Below, in pieces: positions 1 to 13,500 of a stretch of 64,000 bases of DNA; position 1 is the first letter of the stretch; every line of letters begins with the position of its first letter. Origin of the DNA: Chaunax sp. Z400 (Eukaryota > Chordata > Actinopteri > Lophiiformes > Chaunacidae); the NCBI GenBank assembly GCA_037577475.1, contig CM075189.1, positions 17,895,839 to 17,959,838 on the forward strand. Reading direction: 5' to 3'. A program made the translations under genes and the position numbers. The notes below the pieces were generated by a model. It saw nothing but the letters and a program-made list of their open reading frames with translations, did not search any database and had not been told where the DNA came from.

Positions 1-919
1 TTTGGATGACATATTATGTGTGAGACCCATATACAGTATGTCGTGCCTCTTTTGCCTGAGGAATGGTGGAATGCTATCTAAAATCACACTCTGGAGCAGT
101 ATTAATGCCGCTGTTGGTTTGTTCATTGTAAATAAATATGGGGTGGCGTAGAGAATGGTCTTTGTTGCACAATCTCTGTGTAAAGAGAGGTGGGAGCAAA
201 ACGAAAGGGGGGGGACGTGCAGAGTCTTTAACATTACACATAGTTATTGGATCCACTGTAAAAATAAATGTATATTGATTGTTAGTAACAGCTTCAGGTC
301 TTTCTTTGAGAGGGGTCTTGTTAAAATACATCTTCATATGTTTTTACTGAAATAAAACGTCAGTCTCAAAACCCTTCAAACAAATTTTCTGAAACGTTGA
401 GCTTTCCTCTTCAGATTAACTTGAAACAGGAAAAGCTGGTGGAAAAGCTTTTAACAGTCACAGCAGGGTTGAACGCTTGACAAAGGGCGTTAAGTAATGA
501 TATTTTACGACAGTCATACATTTAATATCTATATATCACAAGCAATGGCAGGAAATGGAGAAATGCAAGTTTGTACAGCAATTTTTATGCCCATGCAGTC
601 ACAGTGACTGCATGTACTGCAGTGCGTGAAGTGGGATGGAAAAGAACATTACTCGACAGGAAGTGGACAGTAAATAAAAGGGTGTGGTAGTACCTGCTGA
701 GCATTCTCTGCTGAGTCTTGTCTCTGCCGTTTCAACTCCACCCCAAGTGTTGTGAGGCTCAACACAGAGGAAACAAAGAAAGATGTGATGTTTGTTTTCG
801 CTCCTGTAGAGAATGCTCACAGCGATGACGAAGGGAGTTTTAGATAGGGAGGAAACAAAAGGTGAAGAAAGAGCAAACAAGCTCGACTCTCGCATCTTCT
901 TCAAACACCCGGCACTCCA

Positions 920-941
920 ACACACACACACACACACACAC
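920..941. repeat. (CA)n microsatellite
   Basis: About ten CA dinucleotides in intergenic DNA; simple repeat, likely length-variable. Confidence 0.9.
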
Positions 942-3900
942 CAATACCATTCCCACATCTCACAGAATTATTCACTCTTGGCTTCTCAGTAGCCCTTTTG
1001 TTACCTAGGCAACAAGACTTAGCAGATGTGTTTGGTTTGACCTGAAATGGAAAAAATAGATGGCAAGATTATTGTTTTAATAGTTATTATGCATCATTCA
1101 ACTTGTTCTCTGATGGAGACCACTATAAAAGATGCTCTACTGGCATTTTGGCACACTGAAATTTTCATGCGCATGCTCTAACATTGTTAACAAAAGTTGT
1201 TCATTTCTATGGGACCACTCCCTCTGAAAAGACTTGAGATGAGGCCTGATTATTTAACCCTGTCATGTGATACTGACATGTCAAGAGAATTATTTTACAG
1301 CACAAGATACTGGACTATGTGCTTGTGAACTACGGAGAATCGTTTCTGTCCTTGTGAGGTGCAAAATCTTTGCAGGATTGTTTATTGGAGCTGAGGGATT
1401 TTTCTGCATACGAGGGAACCATTATGAGAGCCACAGGACAGGCTGTCAGCTTCACTTGTTTTACCCAGATCAGAATGTAAAATATTGGAGTAAAGCCAAG
1501 GCAACTTTCTTGGCTGTTGCATATTTTGGTAATGCATCGGTTCTGCAGCTTTTGTGTGCACATACACTGTTAATATAGATGATTTGTACTGTTTAATAAA
1601 CGAGACCCCTGGTCATTCATTCAATTTTCAGCATGTCAGTCCTTTCCAGACAGAAAGAAAACATCCCCGTCTCAAGCATCTAAAAGTCAAATCTAATGAG
1701 ACAATTAAGTGCCTTTCAGGAATAAAGAAAATGATTTAAGCTTTTTACAGAGGATGAGGATGGCGCAGGGAGACAGGAGAAATAGTTTGATAAATTCTTA
1801 ATATGAGGTCAATGAGATAAGACATCACTCCTCTCTACCGCTTTAAAAAAGTCTGTCTGTCTGTCTATCTGTTTTAGTGGGTGCTATATCTCTATATCCC
1901 CGTCTGGTTAAAATCTGACTATTTATCCCCTATGGTACATCTCAAAATAAGACTTAAATAATTCAGAAAATCTTTTGTAAATAGGAATCACACCAAAACT
2001 CTTTAAGCCTTCTGCAACCAGAGGTCATTGAATACATATCAAGGGCAATTTTGAGATTGTATATTTCAAAATAATCAAATTAATCAAGTTTAAATAGTAT
2101 GCAGCATATGGTTGTATTATTTCTGAATGAAACATGCATTTTAAAAATTATATATATATTTAAATGATGTATTTTAGAAGTAAGAGGTCAAACTCTATGC
2201 TTGCATACTAATTTAGATCAAAAAGGACAAACAAGAATTAGCAGACTGACAGGGACCTGCAGGCACAACCTTGCTTTTGACCTGCCAGTGAAAACAAGTA
2301 AGATGAAGATGGAACGGCTAACCTTAAGAGACATCACAAGCATTCATTATCATGCGGAGCGGCATTCTGCGGGACACATGATATTTAACAAAGGGACTTT
2401 TCTTGCCCTACCTTTAATTAGCATAGAGGAAGATGACCTTTTGTAATTGTCACAGCCTGTCACCTTCAGAGAAGGAGCTTCATCTCTTTATTGGCATTAT
2501 AGCTACAGTATGAGGTGTTCAAATTACAGTATCTATTAATGAATCTGTTCATAATACCACAATTTGTCACACATGTTGTTGAAAGTTTTCACACATATGG
2601 GCAGATAAAGTGATACTGAAAGATACTGCAAGTTTATCCGTTTGTGAAATTGTTCCTTTTGGGGCCCTTGGAGGCAACCATCTGGTGAGGATGCATACAA
2701 TTCATCCAAGCTCCTAGTTTTGGCTCAACTGTGCAAAGGAGAATAAATGCAGGTCTAATACATGTACTGTGATACAGGGATATATATTCATATAGGGATT
2801 ATATGAGGATAACTGAAATGGATTTTGTTAAGGAGGGTCTCTACTAACCAATATGTTGGCACCTCCTCTTCTGGATCTTAAAGGGGCAGACCACCAGTCC
2901 ACGCCTGGAGAATATTAGCTCGATTACTCATGGTGAATATAAAGGGCAGATATCTCAGTTACTCCTGTGACAGAGGAGCAAACTGCAAACCTGGAGTATT
3001 CTATTGAAGTTATTGTCAGTTGTTTCAGAAGACTGGAAACTATTTGGGTAGCCAATAATCTGTGCACGTTTTGTGTTGTTAGCCTGTGGATAATATTCCT
3101 GCCCCACCGGGCCTGTGATGATAGTGAAAAAGTCACACAAGCCCCAGACAGCACAATGATTCAGAGCTCCTTATGATCCAATTGGTGGGTCACATAATCA
3201 CAACATAAAAAACAAGTGGAAAAAATTACGAAAAGTATTTAAATGGGCCCAGTAGCCTGCATTGATTTTATGTTCTGAATAAGTTTGCGCTGCGCCGAGT
3301 TCCTTGGGTTTCGCCGTGGGTTGAAAGAAGATACGCCAGACTTATATAGAAAACTATAGGGGGCATTTTGGAGAATAAAGGATGTTGAAATGGTGCGACT
3401 GCAGCCTTCTGGCTACTGATGCACTACTGAGAGTGAACTCACCACTGAGATAAGAGTGATTTCGGATTAAAGAAGTGTTGCGTCAACCAAGCTCAGACCA
3501 CAAGTGAAGGCTCCCTGGAAGACAAGGTTTTGTTTTCTGTGTCTTACGATTACTATTTTCTTTTAGTAACAGAAATGTGCAGCATGAGTGTATGGAATAA
3601 ATCAAACCAGTATTCCTGTATACGCATGCTTGCTGTGCTTATGCTTGTCTGCAAATAATGAATTAAAACATTAATTAGCAAGACAATCAAATCATCAACA
3701 GGTCTTATTTAGGACTGAGTGCAAACCACAGAGTTGAAAATGACAGTAAACGCCATTCTTTGAAAGCAGAAGCAGGAAAAGGAAGGAATATGCTTGTCTC
3801 CATTTCCTCTCTTTGGGGAGAAGGAAAGGAGACATTTAGCTGCCAAAACTAAACACACAAGCATGTGCATCATACATGCAACGTTTGCCAGTGAAATAAT

Positions 3901-5254
3901 TATTTTCCCTCTTGGCTCAGCTCTCCAGGTCAACTTTCAGCACTGAATCAGTGTCAAGTGCAGCAGAGGAAAAAGGCTGTGAGCTGTCTCCCTCATTTGC
4001 TCTCTCGGGCATTAACCATAGTGTGAGCCGTGTCTGACGGACAGGGCAGAAAATGAGGTAGAGAAAATCCTCTGTTTACCATTCCTGTTAAACAGCAGCA
4101 AAAGCACAGGCACAGGGGCCTGTGAGCAGGGTGAATGAAGGATGGAAATAGTGTTGAGGGAGTCAACAAGGCAGCAAACATGCCCACCCATACAGACACA
4201 CATTATCTTCTTTTCCATGTTTCAGCTGTTTGGCTCATGGCCTCTTACCTGCAGGTCTTTGCACTGCAGTAATCCTGGACAAAGACAAGAAATGAGATGA
4301 TTTTTCTTTGGAAAAAGAAAACACGAGGTGGAGAGCAAATAATTAAGTGCTGGCAAAAGTATTAGCTTAACTCTGCAGCTCGATTGATACTGTTACTTAT
4401 AGTCAGTAATCAAAAAAATATGATAATTATACATCTTCAACTTGTCAATATTCTCTGGTGGACCAAGTATATACTTAGTTACCTTTTGCCACTGCCATTT
4501 ATACTTAGTATGCATAGACCTTCAGAGTTTTGAAATCAAACCTCAATCCCTCTGTTGTTGTTTCATCCCTGCATTGATCTGTAGAAGTTAATTGAGGGTG
4601 TTTGTTCATGCTAATTAAAACCTAGTCCGACAGATATTGTCTGCCTTGTTCAGATGACTTACATCCACCCTGTTATGCAAGTACAATTATTGCAAACTGT
4701 ATGGCACCTGTTATGAAGAATCATTGTCCTAATGGATTGAATTTGTAAGCTTCAGTTTTCTCCAATAATTTCTCAACATCTTTTACAGATGGGGACTTTT
4801 GAAAGGGGGTTTGACATATTTTTGATTGGTCCCTATACAGAGGGATTGGGAAATTCCCTGTCTCTCCTGTTTGCACACAAAGGAAATGCAGTGAACATGT
4901 GTGTTTATAACCATGATCCACATAAAGCCCTGAGCTGCAGTCTTCCCAGCTGTAGGGCTTCTCTCAGATGTTGGAATTACAGAAATTTAGAAGTGCAGAG
5001 AGGGATTAGTGGAAATGAATCCCACATAGGATTTTCGGTATAATTATACACAAGGATGCGTTTTTCAGTGCTGCTCTCTGTGTATGCTTTCCCTGCTGTG
5101 CTCTCAGCATGTTATGTTGAAGATGTTTTTTGATTTAATGATTCAAATGAGACAAGGAAAAACAAACACAAAGGTACTCCAGCTTCTATATGATTACAGT
5201 TATAAATACCCAATAAAATGCCTATCAGACCTCCTTTGAGTTAATCAAAATGAT

Positions 5255-5400
5255 AATATTAATAACCTCATTTGTATAGGACCTTTCATACATTGAAACA
5301 GTAAATATCACATATAAATACAGCAAAGATGAAGATACATTAATACAAATTAGCAAATTGGATAAGGAAAAAAAGATAAAATGCATAAACAAAATAAATA
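5255..5400. repeat. Degenerate dispersed repeat tail
   Basis: The segment with TTTGTATAGGACCTTTCATA followed by an A-rich, AAATAAATA-type stretch resembles the frequent fish repeat tail with TTTGTATAGCACCTTTCATA. Family not assigned; recognised from recall only. Confidence 0.3.
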
Positions 5401-6288
5401 ACCACAAAAAAAAAGGCAAACACATGTTTGAGGGAGGAAACAGATTCCACATGTTGGTGCATGTCCTTACACTAGTCCTTACATTGGTTAGCTGATGCTA
5501 CAAGGTTGTCTCTTAGAGGTTTGTTGTGTGTGTCAGCAGAGAATAATTTGATGTAAAACATCAAACCCCTACCGCTGATGTTAGTTGAACATTTTAGCTG
5601 TTCGCTAATAGCCTTGTTTTTATGCATTTTTCAGTATCACTACAACATCCTGTTACCTCAAGGCAACAACATCCGTTGTATGGGATTTGGAACCATTAGT
5701 GGACAGATGAGGCAATGAACAAGGGAAATGGCTTTTTGTGTCCATTTGAAAACATTTGGTACCAAATATCACATGGCACGAGGAGCTGATCGATGTATTT
5801 CATTGCTGGAAAATGTCCACAGAGCTCTTGGAGATCTGCTGTGAATATTTCCAACTTCCTGGATAGCTGCTACCAAATCACACACACAGTTGTTTTTGCC
5901 TTATTATTTTAAGCAGCATGTGTAGATGGGCTTTGAGCTAATTTATTTTCACCCCCTTACGTCGAAACCTCTGCGGGTACATTTCTTGTGTGTCCGTGTC
6001 CGTGTTTAGCTTCATAATGTTTAATGTTTCCAATTTTGACAACTACAAACTCTTTGACAGACATACTAAGTGAGCTAATCCACATGACCTATAAACCAAG
6101 TAGGATCTCTTCTCACTTAAAACCATTTTTATTTGCTGCTGCTTGAATTTCAATAAAGGTCATCAAAGGTGTGTCGTACAGGACCTTATTTAACTCGAAA
6201 TGCCCGGATGTATACTAGATAAGCAAGAATTTCAGTGTGAGCATACTGAAAAAATAAAATACACAAAAAAATGAAAAAAAAAAATACA

Positions 6289-6307
6289 GTATATATATAT
6301 ATATATA

Positions 6308-6356
<49 letters not shown>

Positions 6357-6361
6357 TTTTT
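6289..6361. repeat. (TA)n followed by poly(T)
   Basis: About 50 bases of TA dinucleotides with one interruption, then about 22 T. Low-complexity sequence, prone to assembly and length error. Confidence 0.9.
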
Positions 6362-8189
6362 ACACGCACACAAGTTTACCTCAGATTCATATAGATATTC
6401 AAATTGAGTGTGTGTGCATAATAGTTATTTTATGATTGTATTTCTAATTTGCACAACAATTTGTAAAACCTACAGTATATTAATGTACTGTAAATCCTGC
6501 TGGAAACCAAACCAATACAACAAGACTGTTGCATGTATTTAGCACAATGGAACAAGATCATTTAGCATTGGATGCACAGGACATTTGCATTTAATCTCTA
6601 CCCCACCCATGCATTAGAAAACAGTGTGCTTAGAGTGCAAGGATATCTGATTTCAAGTGCCGAGTGTCATTCACAAGGTCTACATCCATAATGCTGTGTG
6701 AAGCAAGCAATTTCCTCTGTTTACTCTCATATATCTTAAGAATGCATGTGTTGCATTGTCTCATTAACACATCACTGTCAACAGAAACTGCAGTTAACAG
6801 GCTAAGGAGTTTCCTAGAGATGCAGGGGTTTTTCTGATGTTTGGTGCTAAAGATTTTTATTTTACACTAATATAATCTTATCTTATCTACTGTAAATGCT
6901 GTAATAGTTCTCTTAAAACGTGTTCACATAAAATATTACAGTAGCTGTGATAATGATAGATTTCTTTTTTGCTTATAAACACATTAGAGAGCAAAGAGTC
7001 AGTGACTGAAATATAGCAGTTGTAGTGCTGACTGATGTTGTAAAAGTCATTAAGCATGAAAATACTACACACAGGAGTATTATTTTTGTGTCTATCTCTG
7101 TGCTCTGTTTTTTATGTGCATTAAATGGTAAGAAGATGCTGCTCTAAGCGACATCGGTATTGATTGCAGGTCTTAAGGTGCTTTCTCAAGCTCACACATC
7201 AGTTTTAGCTGCGGCACCAGCTGAAATGGGGAGGGGGAAAGCATGTTGATTACCCCCTAGGGAGACAGCATGCGCTTGCCTTGGACATGACAACAGCTTC
7301 ATCAAATGTGAATTCTTTTCTCTCCTGCTCATTGCATGTTCATTTATACAAAATCACAAGACTTGAACATGTATGTGTCATTCACCCACAAAGAAATCCT
7401 TTCCAGGAGGTCTTAAATCAAGCTGATGCACACAACACAATGTCAGGAGTTTAAAGCCTCTGGGGCCAATGAGTATTTTATGATCTCTTTTCAGTCCATC
7501 CTTCCATTGGAGGATTACTTTTTGGATTAGACCGTTTGATTGTATTTTTATTTGTAAAAAATCATCACAAATTTGGAATTTTATGTGTGATGAATGTGAG
7601 GAGGTGAAGCCAATCGGCCAAGTGAAGATCCTACATCCCTGAAATCAATCAGTCTCCCTCTGACCTTGAGAGACTACCCATTCTGAAGGAACATGCTATT
7701 TTCTGGAAGAGGCAATGAAGTGTAATGTGCCAGAAATCGCTGCCCTATTTTTGTATGTCAGCCAAGGTTTACGTATTTAATATAGACACAAAAAAATAAG
7801 ACAAAAGTGCTGGAGGATAAACATCAAACCTTAGCAAATGATTTATGCATTGGTGTTGTGTTTGTCTACCAGACGTTCTCTTACAAATGGTCATAAATTG
7901 ACTTTTTAACCAGTTTTTAAGCCACATTTTACACTGATGTTTAGATTTAGCATGTTTTATTGAATTGTTTTCACAATGTTGTGAAAGGTAGCTAGTCACT
8001 TTTATTGCGTCAGCATATTTTTTTTTTCTCTTATAAGCTGTAAGTACTTTCACATAGCTTCTTTCGGCTTTTAGCATTTTCATGGGTTAACTTCATCTGT
8101 GATGTTTATCCTGTCACCATATCAAAGCTGGGAAACGGCATCACAGATCTGAAAGCTGAGCTCAGGGAGAAAAATGATTCCAAAGAATC

Positions 8190-8222
8190 GACTTTGGTAA
8201 TTGATTAACAATTACCAAAGTC
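8190..8222. other. Perfect 14-bp inverted repeat with 5-base loop
   Basis: GACTTTGGTAATTG is followed by ATTAA and then CAATTACCAAAGTC, an exact reverse complement. The pairing stops at both flanks. It lies 2.1 kb past the glra4 stop codon. It could be a hairpin in a long 3' UTR, a cruciform-forming site, a small RNA precursor or a very short MITE; the sequence does not decide. Confidence 0.85.
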
Positions 8223-9750
8223 ATTAGTTACAACATAGAAACCTTTTAAAGTTCCATTGTGCATGACCTAGGTGCAGAAATGGATTATAATATTCATACC
8301 TATATTTTCATCACCTGAAATTAAGCTTAGAATAAGCCTTTTATATCATTGGGAGTGGGTCCTCTTCCTTGGAGTCTGCAATGTTACACTGCCATGTTTC
8401 TACAGTAGCCCAGGAAGGACAAACCAAACACTGGCTCTGACGAGGGCCTGGCACATTTTTTCCTGCCACCATAAGAGAAATGAAATGGATAAAATGGGAC
8501 ATGGGGCTGGCCAAGCAATAAAAAATATGATTGTTTTGTCCACATTCTGACACACACCTGTCTCCACCATTACATCCTGGATGCTGTTGCACTCGACGGG
8601 CAGAACTGTGTTCCAAGCTGACAGGACTCTGGCAGGACGAGGATGGGTGGACTCCATGTTTATGTCAGTGTGTTTGGTGCTAAAAAACAAAGATGGCAAA
8701 AGTCATCCATACTTTTACCATCCTGTTGGTTCTCTTTATGTTTCACTCAGATGCAACTTTAAAAAAAAAAGCACAATTATTTCCTAGGTGTAAATATGTC
8801 CATACCTAGATCTATTTAAAAAAAAAATCTTATTCTAAATTTAATTACCTGTGTATATGTTCTGTGTGTAGCATAAAGTGGACTACAAACTCAAACCTCA
8901 GACTTTTGTTGTGTATGAGGGATTTCAATTTATATATAAAGTCACTTCCTCTTCTGCAAAATCATCATCTATGTGTGGCAATAATTAGGCTCCTCTTGTT
9001 TGTTTTTACGCTACAACAATGTATGTGTGTATGTTCCGTCAACCATGGCTGTGGTTGAAAAAGAAAACGTGGAATGCTGGCTACATTTAAAAATCTATAT
9101 CAATAAAACAGAGGCTAAAATAGAAACAATGGCATGCCTGAACACACGCATGCACACACACTCTTTTTTCATTACCTGGGGAACCTTACAATACAGAGGA
9201 GTTGATTAGGATTGCCGACAAAAGGACAGCAGGCTCCAGCTACCTCTCTGAATTCATTTTCATTAGCAGTGGAACACCAGAGCGCCTTTCAAACTCATTA
9301 GTTGATAAAACAACCCTCTGATTTCCTATTGAAAAACCCCATTCGTCCTCTCTCGCTGGCGATGCCCCCCTTCGACCACACCCCTGCATTTTCACACACT
9401 GGAAACACTCCTGAGACTGGGAAAGGAATTGCAGCATGTGCATCAGATTGAATATGCAAGTGCATGATTTCACAGCTGATAAATATAGTCAGCATAAAAA
9501 AAGAACCACTGATATTAACTACCTTGTTTGCACTTATTTTGCATCTGCAGTATTAACAATTTGCAAACTTTAAGATTTTTCCTTTTGCTCCTGGGAATTG
9601 CAGCAGCTGGGTCCTATCAAAAGGACTGAAATTTAAAAAATACTTCATTTCTTATCTGCTTAGCAAAAGCATGTTTTCAGGATTTCTAATCAGCTGATTC
9701 TTAAGTTTAAAAAGGAACAAATCATTTTGGGTTTCCTGGCAGAATAACAA

Positions 9751-10282
9751 TTTATTTAAATTTAGACAAAAGGAAATACATTTTTGTGCTTTGTGCAGTT
9801 GAATAAACAGCTTGTTTTTATATACACTTTATACACTTAAAACCTAAAACCGAATCATCAAGACTTATTGAATATTAATAAATACCAAAGGCCCATTCCT
9901 CCCCCCTGCACCATTGACACCGATCTGATAATCTAAAGGAAGAAAAAAAAAGAATTTTCAAAAACATTCATTCAAAGATGCGTAGAGTCAAAATTCAAGT
10001 CAGCATGTCTCATCCAGCCAGAACATCATGGCAAACAAAGGTCGTGAATCCACAAGTATCAGCAGTGTTTTGTCTCTGTGTAATCTGAAAGCATTAACCT
10101 TGTATTTCAGCTTAATCTCTCTTCATCTGAGTTCCTGAAGACACCTGAGCGCAAATTTTTAGTAATGGTTTTAAGAAGCAGATATACCTCTTGACACATT
10201 TCCTCCCCGTAATGTAGATCTGACCGGCAGGTTTTGCTCTGAGAGAAAAAAAATGTAGTAACTGGCAGTAACAAAGAGCCTT
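9751..10282 (-). other. glra4: Probable glra4 3' UTR with poly(A) signal
   Basis: The first AATAAA on the coding strand downstream of the stop lies at 9751-9756, giving a 3' UTR of roughly 530 bases. Sequence just beyond it is T/G-containing. Longer alternative 3' UTRs are possible because further TTTATT (plus-strand) matches occur toward position 8000. The length is inferred from this signal only. Confidence 0.4.
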
Positions 10283-10573
10283 TTACAAATTTGCATGGAT
10301 GTCCTCGTGTCGCAGCACTTTATAGGTGATCCAGTAGAAGATGTTGAATATGAGGAAGCTCAATGGAAAGACCGCTCTGGATATGGTGTCAATGCGTTTG
10401 GCTCGGTCCATGAAACGCTTATGAATCACGTCTCCGTCATACATGGTAACTGGAGGGGGGGGGGTGAACACGGTGGCCCCTTCCACAGTGGTACTATCCT
10501 TGGTCTGCAAGCAGTGACCCAGTCCGTAACCCCGGAAGTAAAAGCCACGGCTCTCTCTCACGAGTTCCTCCTC
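10283..10573 (-). CDS. glra4: glra4 exon 9: cytoplasmic loop, M4, stop
   Basis: Reads EEELVRESRGFYFRGYGLGH, CLQTKDSTTVEGATVFTPPP, PVTMYDGDVIHKRFMDRAKR, IDTISRAVFPLSFLIFNIFY, then WITYKVLRHEDIHANL and stop. It encodes most of the M3-M4 loop, M4 and the short extracellular C-terminus. The acceptor is CCACAG at 10574-10575. RGYGLGHCLQ and AKRIDTISRAVFP are GlyR motifs; the RGFYFRGYGLGH form and the C-terminal IHANL favour alpha-4. A run of ten C on the coding strand (10455-10464) encodes the proline cluster and is a slippage-prone site. The frame is intact through M4, unlike human GLRA4, which is reported to stop before M4. Confidence 0.98.
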   Translation of the reverse strand, partial: EEELVRESRGFYFRGYGLGHCLQTKDSTTVEGATVFTPPPPVTMYDGDVIHKRFMDRAKRIDTISRAVFPLSFLIFNIFYWITYKVLRHEDIHANL

Positions 10574-13500
10574 CTGTGGAGTCAAGCATAAGGAAACAGA
10601 TTGTTCTTTCACTGTCGACAAGATTTAGCTAACAGATTTTTACATTCGCTCTGATTCCACAATGTAGCAGAGCAAAAGAGCAGCAGAGTCCAACCGAAGG
10701 GAACATTCACAGAAACATAAGAAGCATGGGCCGCCATTGAAAAATGAACATTTTGAATTTAGGGATGAAGCTTCATATATAAAAATACATGATTTGTCTG
10801 CGATTGCACGTAAAACAGACATTCGCCTCAGGTTGTCCCCCTCATGTTGCCATAACAGGACGTTAAAGAGGTAAATATTTAATCCTCTAAAAGAAAAACC
10901 TGGTGACGTTTGAGAAAGCCTGATTCATTCATACAAAATCCTCAAAGACACTAGACACTAGCCTCATGAAAAGTCTGTAATCAATTAAGCTTTTTAAAGT
11001 TTGTATTTTATGAAGAAGAAGACAGGACATTATAATTATGAAGCTTAATCAAAAAAATTAAACCTCATTATTCCAGCTCTTCTTAAAGCTGCAGAAGGAT
11101 AGACCTTTAAAATGCCTATTAATAAAAAGACAGGATCCCAACCCCAACACCAAAAACCTTGGACTTGGCATTATGCTTTGATGGATGGTGAATGATGATG
11201 AATGGACGTCTTTACAGTGAATGAGACACTGTTCCCGCCCTCATGGAGAGAATATTAATAGGCATGCAGCTTCACTCTGACAGCCCACTGAAAATGTGGG
11301 ATCTTAATTGTATGATTAGTAGTCAGTGTGAAGTTCCCGTAACTCCCCCCCCACCTTCCTCTTTCTCTCTTATTGACCCTGGCAGGTCTCTAGTAGTCGA
11401 AATTCGCATCTCTGTTCGGGACAGACTTGGCAGTGATAATAACACCCTACCAGCTGCTGTCAAAGCCAAGGTCTAATACTACTCATCTATTTCATACCTG
11501 TCTCTTACTGTTACATTTCTTCTACAAAGTATATTCATTTAGTCCTTTAAAAACTTTCCCAATCCTAATGCTCTTTACTCTCACCATCACTGTTTAGCTG
11601 AAGACGGAGCCGCTAACTTCATCTACTCTAACCTTCCTCCCTCACATGTGCCTGATTGTAACTTAATGGTTACCAACCATGTATTGCCCCAGTGACAAAT
11701 TGCACCATTCAGCAGGGGTAAAGGGAGATCTAGCTCTACTAGCACAGCTTAATTATCCCTGCTACACCTTCCTAAACGATACAGTACATCATGTGCTAAA
11801 GTCTAATGGTGCGTTTCTCTAAAGATAATAGGTACTCATCATCTGTGCTCTCAGCAGCAGCTACACACTTTATTTGTTGGCATAAGGTGATCAGTTGAGA
11901 CTGCTCTGATTATTATGACACCGTGCTCTTTAGAGAATACATTTACAGTGGTTGGTTTAATGGCATGATCAATGATGAGGTTTCCTATGAAGCAGCGGTA
12001 GAAGAAGTATTTAGATCTATTAACTAAAAACAGAGAAATGGTGATGAAAGCATGAAGTCCTTAGTGGAGGTAAAAATAAAAAAAACACTTCTCTTTAGTA
12101 AAATGTCAACAGTCTCAAAAGAGTGTCCTGTAAAAAAAAATGATTAAAAGGTGGATGACAAGGAGAGAACAAGGGGAGGAAATATGTTTTTTGAATTTAA
12201 AATAGCCTTAAAACAGGTTACACATTGGGGAAGAATAAAGGGCAGTAATTCAAAGACAGTGATGATGGTGGTATGAGAGGGAAGAAGGTAAGAAAGAGAG
12301 GGCTGTCGTGATGGGGCACAATCAGTACAAGGTTGGTTTGTTTGTGGGAGAGATGCTGGGACATATTCAGGTTTGAAGTCAAAGTTGCACGACACAATCA
12401 ACGACTGGGGCAGGGACAAAAATTGGGTTTGAAGGTCAGGGCTGACACAGGGTTCAGTTTTTTTTTGTTTTTAACCTGGCACAGGTGCTGCAGTGCTGAT
12501 TCATATCCTTGTAGGCTGAGTTGTTACCAGGGGTGTCATTTGCTTTCCGCAAAGACTCAACACTCCCAGGCTGACTGGCAAACACCTCCATTGGACAGAA
12601 AGGTAGACACATTAAAATGTAGTTATTGCTCTTCGTTTGGTCGTCTGTTGTAAAACAAGACGTTGGTTGCCTCTATTAATCAGTTTTGAAACTTTAATTT
12701 AATTTAGTTTTGAACAAAGTGAACATTTTGCTGGGAATGAGACATCCCCCTGCTTAATTTGAATGAAAAACCTACCTGTGCCATGCCGGAAAATAGAGTA
12801 ATTAAAGATACAAACTTCAAATTCAAGCAGACATTCTCAGCTTTTAATTAAAGAGGTAGTGAGAGTTTGATAATATGGGACACTATCTGTGGCTGTTCGC
12901 TGAGTGAAGTTGCTTTGAAGACAAATAAAGAATCCTTAAGGAGCCGCTTCAAGTTATTTCTGTAAAGACTATAAATGGAATGAATTTATTTATTCTTTAT
13001 CATTCATTTAAAAAAAAATTGTTTTGTAATTTTGAGGGTTGTGTGGCTGTACTTGCTATAGCTGTCTGGCTTAGAAAATACCACATATGTTGGACACAAA
13101 GCTGTTAATGTGTATTGATTAAAGCCGGTCAGTCGGGGATTTTGACTCTATCAGACTCCCAGTCTCTCAAGTAGACATCAGTTAATGCATCTCAGATAAT
13201 GTGCAACCTCAAACTCCTCAGTGGGAGGAATTACACATTGATGTGGACAGGAGAAGTCCTTTCCTTTACAGACCATAATTTTCTCTGACCTGTATCGATG
13301 CAGGAGGGAAAGCTGCCCAGTAAATGTACTGGACTCTTCTGCCTTTACTTTGCCTACAAGCTGTTTAATGGGATTTTCAAGAGAGCTGCACTGCTGCAAT
13401 GCACATATGCACATGACATGCTTCATTCTCCTCAGACGTCATCACCACACCCTCCCGATTTGGTGAATTATTTAAGCTGCAACAATTTCCCATCTGTCCC

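Larger units (their letters stand above)
1..9750. other. Intergenic DNA downstream of glra4
   Basis: No exon with splice signals or recognisable protein was found on either strand. The stretch holds a (CA)n at 920-941, a TA/T tract at 6289-6361, a degenerate repeat tail near 5255-5400 and a perfect hairpin at 8190-8222. The short open frames present are AT-rich and lack recognisable motifs. Confidence 0.6.

Noticed and set aside
4721..4921. Protein-like minus-strand frame (KSPSVKDVEKLLEKTEAYK)
   Set aside because: Short, no homologue recognised, no flanking splice sites that extend it.
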